A stretch of 6,818 bases of DNA from an uncultured Tannerella sp. (GTDB taxonomy: Bacteria > Bacteroidota > Bacteroidia > Bacteroidales > Tannerellaceae), in the NCBI GenBank assembly GCA_938036405.1, contig CALHPT010000003.1:1-6818 (forward strand). The letters are read 5' to 3'. The position numbers were made by a program, and so were the translations under genes. Positions 1 to 5,982 of this stretch are shown here, in pieces (position 1 is the first letter of the stretch; each line of letters starts with the position of its first letter). Below the pieces are notes generated by a model. The model had not been told where the DNA came from, did not search any database, and worked only from the letters and a program-made list of their open reading frames with translations.

Positions 1-1624
1 CGTCCGGCCCTCGGCTTCCGTCCGGGCGCACGCCGGCCGCTGGACGTGGCACGCCTCCGCCGCGGGCGACCATCTATATAAAGGTATAGGGCAGCTATCG
101 GCCGAGCGTTTTTATGTGAACCGCGAAGCCGGCTCGTTCGCGTCCCAGTCGGTGACGGACGGCCGGCGACGCAACGTCACGGGGCGCGTGGGGGCGATCT
201 TCGACGCCAACCCGCGGACGTCCATCGGCGCCGAAGCGGAGCTGTCGCGCGGACGAGAAACGGAGCCGTCGGAGGTGGAGACCCGGATCAGTCAACACGG
301 CCAGCTGCGGTCTATCTCGGGTCACTACGACCGCGAGGAGACGGACCGCTTAGCGGCGGCAGCCGTGAACGTGACACACCGCACGGACACGATCGGCTCG
401 CGGCTCAAGCTCGTGGCCGACTACACCGACCGCAGCCTCGGCGGCGAGACGGACGAGCATTCGACAGCGGGCTGGATGAACCGCGACATCACGGCCTCGC
501 GCTACCGTGTGCTGGTCATCGACGCCTCCGCCGTGCGCGTCTTCCGGTCGGGCATGCGGCTCTCCGCCGGCGCAAAGTACACCCGCAACCGCATGCGCGA
601 CTCTGTCCGGCGCGAGGGCACAACCTCCGACCCGGGTTTCCTCAACGATTACACCGAGCAGATCGCGGCCGGCTACGCCTCGCTCGCCCTCGAGCTCGGT
701 CGCCTCAGCCTCACCGCCGGACTGCGCGCGGAGTGGACACGCACGGCCAGTCGCGAGGGTGTACGCCGCGCCTACGCCGACCTCTTCGAGAATGCCACCG
801 CGACGTACGCCTTCGACCCGATGCGCCTCTTCATGCTCGTCGCGCAGTACGCCCGCAACGTGGAGCGGCCCAACTTCCGCTACCTCAACCCGCGACGCGT
901 CCGCTCGTCGGACTTCGCCTACATCGAGGGCAACTCGGCGCTCCGCCCGACCTACATCCGGCGCCTCAGCCTGACGGCCGTCTGGCACTACCGCTACACG
1001 CTGACCGTCGGCGGCAACCTCCACCGCGACCTCATCCGCGAGGAGGCGCACACCGACGCTTCGGCGCCCGAGGTGCGTATCGTGCGGCCCGAGAATCACG
1101 ACCGCGAGAACCACTGGTTCGTCGCCCTGAGCGCACCCCTCCGACCCGTCCTCGGGTGGGAACTCAACGCCAACCTCGTCGGCGTGCGGCAAGATCTGCG
1201 CGCCGCCTCCTCCGATCCGTGGGCGACGCACTGGCTCGGCTTTGCTCGCCTCACGCTCGGCGTCACCCTCCCCCGCGACGCGTACGCGGAGCTGGTCTAC
1301 AATGCGTCGAGTCGGCTCTATTCGGCCAACTCCGGCATCGAGCCACGCCACACGTTCGACGTCGCGCTCAAGAAGCAGTTCGCCGACCGTCGGCTGACCG
1401 TCACCCTTGGCGTAAGCAACATCTTCGACCGCGGCGTGACGTACTTCTCGCACACCGAGCGCTTCGACGAGCGCACGTCCGTCTCCGGCGGATCAGCCGG
1501 GCGACGCGTCACGGTCGGGTTGCATTACGTGCTGCGTTCCGGCAAGTCCGTCAAGTCGCGCACCGTGGAGCGTGCCTCGTCCGACGACACCCGGCGGATG
1601 GATCGGGTGAAGAATGAGAAGTGA
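1..1624 (+). CDS. Outer-membrane beta-barrel protein (TonB-dependent-receptor-like, OMP_b-brl family), 5'-truncated by the window edge
   Basis: The frame is open from base 2, and no start codon in the window looks genuine. A GTG at 116 lies inside a continuing barrel-like sequence, so at least 540 residues of a longer protein are present. Alternating hydrophobic/polar strands rich in Tyr, Arg and Trp run throughout. Typical family landmarks are LSLTAGLRAEW (about 706-738), RPNFRYLNPR (about 868-897), where the family has RPNYxxLNP, and GNSALRP (about 931-951), where it has GNPxLxP. Near the end, LGVSNIFDRG (about 1408-1437) and a last strand RRVTVGLHYVL precede a basic tail ending in VKNEK. 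These are features of the Bacteroidetes outer-membrane beta-barrel family (Pfam OMP_b-brl_3), related to TonB-dependent receptors. The protein should sit in the outer membrane. Its substrate cannot be told, because the signal peptide, carboxypeptidase-like domain and plug would lie upstream. No partner gene is adjacent on this strand. Confidence 0.85.
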   Translation, partial: VRPSASVRAHAGRWTWHASAAGDHLYKGIGQLSAERFYVNREAGSFASQSVTDGRRRNVTGRVGAIFDANPRTSIGAEAELSRGRETEPSEVETRISQHGQLRSISGHYDREETDRLAAAAVNVTHRTDTIGSRLKLVADYTDRSLGGETDEHSTAGWMNRDITASRYRVLVIDASAVRVFRSGMRLSAGAKYTRNRMRDSVRREGTTSDPGFLNDYTEQIAAGYASLALELGRLSLTAGLRAEWTRTASREGVRRAYADLFENATATYAFDPMRLFMLVAQYARNVERPNFRYLNPRRVRSSDFAYIEGNSALRPTYIRRLSLTAVWHYRYTLTVGGNLHRDLIREEAHTDASAPEVRIVRPENHDRENHWFVALSAPLRPVLGWELNANLVGVRQDLRAASSDPWATHWLGFARLTLGVTLPRDAYAELVYNASSRLYSANSGIEPRHTFDVALKKQFADRRLTVTLGVSNIFDRGVTYFSHTERFDERTSVSGGSAGRRVTVGLHYVLRSGKSVKSRTVERASSDDTRRMDRVKNEK

Positions 1625-1649
1625 AAAGGAAAAAATGATCGGGAATACA

Positions 1650-1750
1650 TGCCTGTAACAGGCAAGGATGGCTGGCGCCCCTTGGCGCCTTGACTTTCTT
1701 CTGCTTCCTTTTCTTGTGTCAAGACAAGAAAAGGAAGTCAGGGGCGCCCC
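1650..1750. repeat. Cluster of inverted repeats in the intergenic gap
   Basis: The 187-bp gap between the barrel gene and the membrane protein holds several perfect palindromic elements in about 100 bp. TGCCTG/CAGGCA has a 3-nt loop (1650-1664). GGCGCC/GGCGCC has a 4-nt loop (1674-1689). A 14-bp perfect stem, CTTCCTTTTCTTGT with ACAAGAAAAGGAAG, has a 6-nt loop (1704-1737). GGGGCGCCCC is self-complementary (1741-1750). The elements are also nested: GGCGCCCC at 1674-1681 can pair with GGGGCGCC at 1741-1748, and TGACTT at 1691-1696 with AAGTCA at 1735-1740. No T-run follows any stem on either strand, so this is not a classic intrinsic terminator. It could be a dispersed intergenic repeat, an mRNA-stabilising 3' structure or a structured leader of the next gene. 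Confidence 0.7.
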
Positions 1751-1760
1751 CAATAGGCTC

Positions 1761-1774
1761 AGCCGGTAGCCGGT
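1761..1774. repeat. Two tandem AGCCGGT heptamers
   Basis: AGCCGGT occurs twice back to back just before the AT-richer stretch leading to the ATG at 1812. It could be a small regulator site or chance. No recognisable Bacteroidetes promoter (TTTG / TAnnTTTG) was found between here and the start codon. Confidence 0.3.
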
Positions 1775-1811
1775 AAATCATCCAAACAGATAAGAATCGA
1801 AATAACGAATC

Positions 1812-2432
1812 ATGACAATGAAAGAAGAGAAGAAGATCCTGCGGGACGTCCCGCCGAATGAAGAAGAAAGTATGGCGCTGATCGCGGAGATGATCCGCAA
1901 CACGCAGCGCAAGATGGAGCGTGGCGCGGGTACGCCGATGCTCGTGTGGGGCTACGCCACGATACTGGCCACGCTGGCGGTCTGGGCCGGCTTGAAGTTC
2001 ACGAACGACCCTCGGATGCAGTACCTCTGGTTCCTAATCCCCGCCATCGGGCTGCCGTGGCAGCTATTTCAGAAACGCCGGCCGCCGGAGGTCCGCACGT
2101 ATGTCGACAAAGTGGTGTCGTACATCTGGATCGTCATGGGCTGGAGCGGCTTCATCGTCTCTTGCCTCTCGTTCCTCGGTGCAATGCGGACGACGATCCT
2201 GTTCCTCATCACGCTGATGATGGGTCAGGGCAGCGTCATCACGGGGTTAGTCACGCGCTTCCGGCCGCTCACCATCGGCGGCATCGTCGCGCTGTTGCTC
2301 AGCTTCGCGCTCCTCCATCTCACGGACATAGACTTGCACCTGCTGACCTTCGCCTTGGCTTTCGTGGCGATGGATATCATCCCCGGACACATCTTGAACC
2401 GTCGCGCAAAGAAGGCATGCTCCCCGGACTGA
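1812..2432 (+). CDS. Multi-pass inner-membrane protein of unknown function, paired with a winged-helix regulator
   Basis: The product is 206 residues. It has a charged cytoplasmic-looking N-terminus (residues 1-40, rich in Lys, Glu and Arg) followed by about six hydrophobic segments, near 42-61, 70-87, 102-123, 127-147, 153-171 and 175-192. A short basic tail (NRRAKKACSPD) closes it. I see no catalytic motif. The start at 1812 has no Shine-Dalgarno; a second in-frame ATG at 1818 is equally possible. The stop codon lies inside the next gene, which overlaps by 16 bp, so the two are almost certainly co-transcribed and translationally coupled. Similar pairs of a membrane protein with a small winged-helix regulator are known to me from Bacteroidetes. 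The inference is that the membrane protein is an effector or partner of the regulator, but no function is established by sequence. Confidence 0.8.
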   Translation: MTMKEEKKILRDVPPNEEESMALIAEMIRNTQRKMERGAGTPMLVWGYATILATLAVWAGLKFTNDPRMQYLWFLIPAIGLPWQLFQKRRPPEVRTYVDKVVSYIWIVMGWSGFIVSCLSFLGAMRTTILFLITLMMGQGSVITGLVTRFRPLTIGGIVALLLSFALLHLTDIDLHLLTFALAFVAMDIIPGHILNRRAKKACSPD

Positions 2433-2716
2433 ATCCGCTGCTCCACAGCGAACTTCGGCTGGGCGTGATGTCCATCCTGATCGGCGTAGAAAGTGCCGAC
2501 TTCACCTACCTGCGCAAGGAGACGGGCGCGACGGCCGGCAACCTGAGTGTGCAGTTGGAGAAGCTCTCTCAAGCGGGTTATATCGCTATAGAGAAAGGTT
2601 TCAGGGGAAAAATTCCACGTACCACCTGCCGTATCACGCCAGAGGGCACGGAAGCCCTCCATCAATACGTCAAGGCGTTGGACCACTACCTCAAGGGAGT
2701 GAAAAACGGAAAATGA
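2417..2716 (+). CDS. Winged-helix transcriptional regulator (HTH_34 / MarR-ArsR-like)
   Basis: The product is 99 residues starting MLPGLNPLLHSELRLGVM. The ATG at 2417 lies within the end of the upstream membrane-protein gene, and a much longer upstream extension of the same frame is only a shadow of that gene. SELRLGVMSIL is the first helix. The stretch from DFTYLRKETGATAGNLSVQL to EKLSQAGYI (residues 29-56) forms the helix-turn-helix and recognition helix. The wing follows as IAIEKGFRGKIPRTTCRITPEG (59-77), and a C-terminal helix (EALHQYVKALDHYLKGV) is suited to dimerisation. This layout matches the compact winged-helix DNA-binding family HTH_34. It is probably a cytoplasmic dimeric repressor or activator of its own operon. 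No ligand or metal site is evident, and the target is unknown. The AAGAAGG run directly before the ATG is too close to be an ideal ribosome-binding site, so coupling to the preceding gene is likely. Confidence 0.85.
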   Translation: MLPGLNPLLHSELRLGVMSILIGVESADFTYLRKETGATAGNLSVQLEKLSQAGYIAIEKGFRGKIPRTTCRITPEGTEALHQYVKALDHYLKGVKNGK

Positions 2717-2755
2717 AATGGCTTACTCGATTTCACCTATTGACTTTAGACTGCA

Positions 2756-3670
2756 ATGAATGACTTGTTCACACAAAACCCAGACCTCCTGTTCCTGATC
2801 GAGCAGGCCGTCAAAGCCCCGTCGGGGCATAACACACAGCCGTGGCTGTTCCGAATCGGCAAGACGGAGATCGACATCTGCCCCGACTACAGTCGGGCAT
2901 TGCCCGTAGTCGATCCGGACAATCGGGAGTTGTTCGTCAGCCTCGGTTGCGCGGTGGAAAACCTCTGCATAGCGGCCTCGCATAAGGGCTACTGCCCGAC
3001 GGTGACAGTTGTGGAAGACGGTACGATCTGCATCCGGCTTGATCACCACGCCGACGTAACGTCGTCGCCGCTCTTCGCGCAAATCGCCCTCCGTCAGACT
3101 AATCGCCGGGTGTACGACGGGCGAACGATCCCTGCGGCAGACATCGACCAACTGCGGGCCGTCGAAGTCGCGCCCTCGGTCCACGTCCATTTCTACGAGC
3201 GTGGCACGCCCGCTTTTAACGCTATCGCCGAACTGATTTACCGCGGCAACAGCCTGCAAATGCAGGACGACGCATTCAAAGCCGAACTCCGCAGCTGGAT
3301 GCGTTACAACAAAAAGCACCGCGACGCTCAGCACGACGGACTGAGTTACGACGTCTTCGGCGCCCCTAATCTGCCGCGCTTCATCTCCGAAAACGTGATT
3401 GCCGGTACACTCAACGAGCGATCGCAGAACCGCGCCGACCGCAAAAAGATCGCTTCAGCCTCCCACTTGATCCTGCTCACCACCCGCGACAACACTGTAG
3501 AGCAATGGGTAGCACTGGGTCGGACGCTGGAGCGCCTCTTGCTCACATCGACGGCGATGGGCCTCTCCCATGCCTACCTCAACCCGCCGAACGAGCTTCC
3601 GGAACTCACCCATGAGTTGCCGACACGCTCGGTCTCCCGGGTGAGTATCCGACGATCTTACTGCGCATAG
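2756..3670 (+). CDS. Nitroreductase / Acg-family FMN-binding oxidoreductase, C-terminus altered by frameshift
   Basis: The readable product is 304 residues. The N-terminal motif APSGHNTQPW (residues 21-30) is the phosphate/flavin-binding signature of the Acg-type nitroreductase family, and RQTNRRVYDGR (113-123) is the second conserved arginine-rich block. These enzymes bind FMN and use NAD(P)H to reduce nitro compounds, quinones or similar electron acceptors in the cytoplasm; the substrate here is unknown. After about residue 288 (base 3620) the reading becomes atypical (PTRSVSRVSIRRSYCA) and stops at 3670. The family-like ending PTILLRIGYAKRMPHSVR lies in another frame and stops at 3729. Restoring one base near 3620 gives 324 residues with a normal C-terminus. 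The gene starts 39 bp after the regulator, with no clear ribosome-binding site, and is followed by a strong terminator, so it may belong to the same unit. It is either a recent pseudogene or a sequencing error. Confidence 0.85.
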   Translation: MNDLFTQNPDLLFLIEQAVKAPSGHNTQPWLFRIGKTEIDICPDYSRALPVVDPDNRELFVSLGCAVENLCIAASHKGYCPTVTVVEDGTICIRLDHHADVTSSPLFAQIALRQTNRRVYDGRTIPAADIDQLRAVEVAPSVHVHFYERGTPAFNAIAELIYRGNSLQMQDDAFKAELRSWMRYNKKHRDAQHDGLSYDVFGAPNLPRFISENVIAGTLNERSQNRADRKKIASASHLILLTTRDNTVEQWVALGRTLERLLLTSTAMGLSHAYLNPPNELPELTHELPTRSVSRVSIRRSYCA

Positions 3671-3729
3671 GATACGCCAAACGTATGCCGCATTCAGTGC
3701 GGATCCCAGCCGAACAGCGGGTCCGGTAA
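3617..3729 (+). pseudogene. Out-of-frame C-terminal remainder of the nitroreductase
   Basis: Read in the frame whose codons include GAC at 3622 and CTC at 3628, this stretch gives DTLGLPGEYPTILLRIGYAK and continues RMPHSVRIPAEQRVR to a TAA at 3727-3729. The core LLRIGYA followed by a Pro/Arg-rich end is the usual C-terminus of Acg-type nitroreductases, so this belongs to the gene starting at 2756. The span 2756-3729 is 974 nt, exactly one base short of a multiple of three, which fits a single-base loss close to 3620 (TTGCCGAC). I see no slippery heptamer there that would suggest programmed frameshifting. Confidence 0.8.
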
Positions 3730-3740
3730 CACACAATGAG

Positions 3741-3779
3741 AAGAGGGTAAGACCACGACGTCCCACCCTCTTTTTATTT
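3741..3779 (+). terminator. Intrinsic terminator after the nitroreductase
   Basis: AAGAGGGT (3741-3748) pairs with ACCCTCTT (3765-3772), with an inner GAC/GTC pairing, and is followed by a T-rich tract TTTATTT (3773-3779). It ends the plus-strand unit. On the minus strand the same hairpin has no T-run after it, so it is a weaker terminator for tadA. Confidence 0.8.
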
Positions 3780-3827
3780 GCTCTGGACGGCCACATCGGT
3801 ACACCCCCGCAAGCACACTATAACACC

Positions 3828-4274
3828 TCACCGCTTAGCACGGAAGAAAGCTGTCATCTCGGCAGCGCATTCCGCCTCCATCACGCCGCCGCGCACCTCC
3901 GTCCGCGGATGGAACGCCTGCGGAGCGTAAACGGTGAAGCCGCGTTTGACGTCTGGCGCACCGTAGACGACCGCGCCTAATTGTGCCCAACCGATGGCAC
4001 CAGCACACATGACGCAGGGCTCGACGGTAACGTAGAGACGACATTTGGGCAAATATTTCGCACCCATAGCCCCGGTGGCGGCGGTGATCGCCAGCATCTC
4101 GGCATGTGCCGTGGGGTCGTTGAGGCGCTCCGTTTGGTTGTGGGCACGGGCGATGACGCGATCGCCGCAAACTACGACCGCTCCGACGGGCACTTCGCCC
4201 TCTGCGGCGGCCTGACGCGCCTCGTCGAGGGCACGGCGCATGAAGTATTCGTCATTAAAAGGCTGTACGGTCAT
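3828..4274 (-). CDS. tadA: tRNA-specific adenosine deaminase TadA
   Basis: The product is 148 residues, starting MTVQPFNDEYFM at base 4274. A longer upstream extension of the frame is just a shadow of the preceding gene. TadA deaminates adenosine 34 of tRNA-Arg(ACG) to inosine in the cytoplasm, enabling wobble reading of Arg codons. The zinc-dependent deaminase signature is complete: HAE at residues 57-59 (His zinc ligand, Glu proton shuttle) and PCVMC at 86-90 (two Cys ligands, C87 and C90). These numbers match those I know for the E. coli enzyme. GEVPVGAVVV (26-35), HNQ (45-47) and DPTAHAEM are further family features, and the length is normal. Its ATG overlaps the stop of the upstream 76-residue gene as ATGA, so translation is probably coupled; no separate ribosome-binding site is visible. 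Confidence 0.95.
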   Translation of the reverse strand: MTVQPFNDEYFMRRALDEARQAAAEGEVPVGAVVVCGDRVIARAHNQTERLNDPTAHAEMLAITAATGAMGAKYLPKCRLYVTVEPCVMCAGAIGWAQLGAVVYGAPDVKRGFTVYAPQAFHPRTEVRGGVMEAECAAEMTAFFRAKR

Positions 4275-4501
4275 CGGCGCATTTCGTTTTCGTTGAAGAG
4301 TGTCGGATGGTCCTCGCCCATAACGCGAAAAACGTGGGTGAGAATCGTCATACGAAGCCAATTCGAACGGTTTTTGATCTTGTATCTTGCTAAATGATGC
4401 GTGACAGCCCGATATTCTTCTTCGTTCATCAAAAATGATACGCGATGCATGCGCGGCTTGCGTTCCGAACGCGGCACCGCACCTTTTTGCGCTTTCTTCA
4501 T
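4271..4501 (-). CDS. Small basic conserved protein, ribbon-helix-helix-like, upstream of tadA
   Basis: The product is 76 residues beginning MKKAQKGAVPRSERKPRM. The ATG at 4501 is chosen over an upstream one because AGGAGG lies at a good distance before it, which is rare in this window. A basic N-terminus is followed by a strand-like HRVSFLMN and a helix EEEYRAVTHHLARYK. A second helix, NRSNWLRMTILTHVFRVMGED, leads to the ending HPTLFNENEMRR. This strand-helix-helix order resembles ribbon-helix-helix DNA-binding proteins. I recognise it from memory as a protein often seen before tadA in Bacteroidales, but I know of no assigned function. It is flanked by ATGA overlaps on both sides, with the esterase upstream and tadA downstream. 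DNA or RNA binding is an inference from charge and fold only. A plasmid mobilisation accessory protein is a less likely alternative. Confidence 0.75.
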   Translation of the reverse strand: MKKAQKGAVPRSERKPRMHRVSFLMNEEEYRAVTHHLARYKIKNRSNWLRMTILTHVFRVMGEDHPTLFNENEMRR

Positions 4502-5982
4502 GGCTTGCCCTCCTGTTCGACATCGACGGAAAAGGTCGAAGCGGGCAGCCCTGCGCCGTTCGTCAGGTTGGCCCGATTGAATGACGCCCAACCGTAACGC
4601 ACGCGATGCGGATGGGGGACGTGTGGCGAGTAAGCGCTCAGCCTGTCCTCGATAATCTCGGCCGTAGCGGGGTAAAACGGGCCTTCAGCATCGGCCAACT
4701 CGACCGTGCGAACTGGCTGACGGTCAGACGTGATGAGGCCCGCGGCCGATCGGAAGTAAATCGTCACTCGGCCATCGTGTTGCACGGCACGTTCAACGAT
4801 CGGACCGTCGGCGATCACGTCCGTGTGACCGTAGCTGTGATAAAGGGCCTGTCGCGCTAGCCGTTCCCCGACGTCGATCTTATGCGGGAAATGGATGTCG
4901 ATCGAATCGCCACGGTCGCTGCTGATGGCCATGTAACAGGCGGGGACGCGATCGGGCAGTCGGCGCTGCATGTCGCGAAAACGACCCCAATCGGGCTTGT
5001 CGGTAGTAGAAATTTGGACAAAATAGAACGGTAATATGGCGTCGCTGAAGTAACGCCGCCAACTGCTGACGAGTAACGGGAAGAAGCGCGCGTAACCCGC
5101 CGCATCGTGCGCGTTCGACTCGCCTTGATACCACAACACGCCGCGGACGGGAAGCTGCGCAAGGGGCCAAACGCCGGTCTCAAAGAGGTACGTGGGCGCG
5201 TACGGGTGGCGTTGTCGATTCGATGTCGCACGCCGTAGGTTGAACGCGGTGCGGCTGCGCACCCAAGGATGAATGAGCACGTTCGACGCGAAGTCGCTGA
5301 GCATCTCCGGGCCGTCGGCTTCTAAGGTCTCGCGATCGATCCAAGCCTCGAGCGGTGAGCCATCGATAGCATTGAGGATGAGACCAATAGGAACGTTCTC
5401 CGTCTCCTGAATCCGCTTAGCGAAAGCCATCGCTATGGCTGAAAAATAGCCAACCGTGGACTCGTTGCACTGCTCCCAGCGCGCGGGCAAAAAATATTCC
5501 AAGCGGTTGAGGCTGTCGAGCATCGGCGCCTCCCATTCCTCGGCAAAGGGGATCCGCGAGGGCTGCATGAGGAAGAGACGCACGGCGGGAAGGGTCTTCG
5601 CGAAGGCGCGCAATACGGCGCGCTCGGCCGGCACGACGCTGTCCGTGGGGTAGGCCATGTTCGACTGCCCGGAGCAGAGCCAAACGTCGCCCACGGCTAC
5701 GTCGCTGAAGCGCAGTGTGCGCTTCGGGGTGGATACCTCGAGTGTCAGACCGGTGGCGACGGGCTGTGCGTCGAGCATGACGAGCCAACGCCCATCGGCG
5801 GCGGCCTGCGCCGTGTACGTGCGACCGGCAATGCGCACGGTGACCGTCTCGCCCGCGTCAGCCGTACCCCGGATCTCCAGCGGGCGATCGCGCTGAAGCA
5901 CCATGTGATCGGTGTAGATGGCGGGCATGCGCAGCCCACCGTGGCGTCCGGTGAGGGCGCTGCTGATCGTCTCGGCCAGCAA
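4498..5982 (-). CDS. C-terminal sialate O-acetylesterase (SASA) piece of the NanS-like gene
   Basis: The open frame from a TTG at 5982 gives 494 residues, but neither this TTG nor the ATG at 5928 (MPAIYTDHMVLQ) has a good ribosome-binding site. The piece more likely continues the upstream domain across the frameshift. MPAIYTDHMVLQRDRPLEIR and VGDVWLCSGQSNM are classic SASA-family openings. Ser107 of GQSNM is the expected nucleophile. GVLWYQGESN (281-290) is the second conserved block, and DIHFPHK near 362-368 carries the expected Asp and His. A jelly-roll-like insert precedes GQSNM. The family hydrolyses O-acetyl esters of sialic acids; related members act on other acetylated sugars. Without the signal peptide in the same frame it would stay in the cytoplasm. 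Its stop overlaps the next start as ATGA. Confidence 0.8.
   Translation of the reverse strand: MLAETISSALTGRHGGLRMPAIYTDHMVLQRDRPLEIRGTADAGETVTVRIAGRTYTAQAAADGRWLVMLDAQPVATGLTLEVSTPKRTLRFSDVAVGDVWLCSGQSNMAYPTDSVVPAERAVLRAFAKTLPAVRLFLMQPSRIPFAEEWEAPMLDSLNRLEYFLPARWEQCNESTVGYFSAIAMAFAKRIQETENVPIGLILNAIDGSPLEAWIDRETLEADGPEMLSDFASNVLIHPWVRSRTAFNLRRATSNRQRHPYAPTYLFETGVWPLAQLPVRGVLWYQGESNAHDAAGYARFFPLLVSSWRRYFSDAILPFYFVQISTTDKPDWGRFRDMQRRLPDRVPACYMAISSDRGDSIDIHFPHKIDVGERLARQALYHSYGHTDVIADGPIVERAVQHDGRVTIYFRSAAGLITSDRQPVRTVELADAEGPFYPATAEIIEDRLSAYSPHVPHPHRVRYGWASFNRANLTNGAGLPASTFSVDVEQEGKP

Noticed and set aside
350..1453. Long minus-strand open frame of 367 codons opposite the beta-barrel gene
   Set aside because: Its composition (Val/Ala/Gly/Glu/Arg, no hydrophobic core pattern or motif) is what the antisense of a GC-rich gene gives, while the plus strand has clear barrel signatures.
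1704..1737. Intrinsic terminator for the barrel gene
   Set aside because: The 14-bp stem is strong, but no T-run follows it on either strand.
2713..2763. A 16-codon frame (MKWLTRFHLL...) starting in the ATGA at the end of the regulator
   Set aside because: The ATGA overlap is suggestive of a leader peptide, but there is no ribosome-binding site and no conserved feature; too short to support.
3614..3650. Programmed ribosomal frameshift in the nitroreductase
   Set aside because: No X-XXY-YYZ slippery heptamer in the zero frame and no reason for the family to need one; a simple base loss is more likely. The same holds for the esterase site near 6050.
4271..4501. Plasmid mobilisation accessory protein (MobC-like)
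   Set aside because: The fold may be similar, but there is no relaxase or transfer gene nearby and the gene is coupled to a housekeeping gene.
4275..4523. N-terminal extension of TadA
   Set aside because: The frame is open further upstream, but the added residues overlap the 76-residue gene and do not resemble TadA, whose normal start is at 4274.
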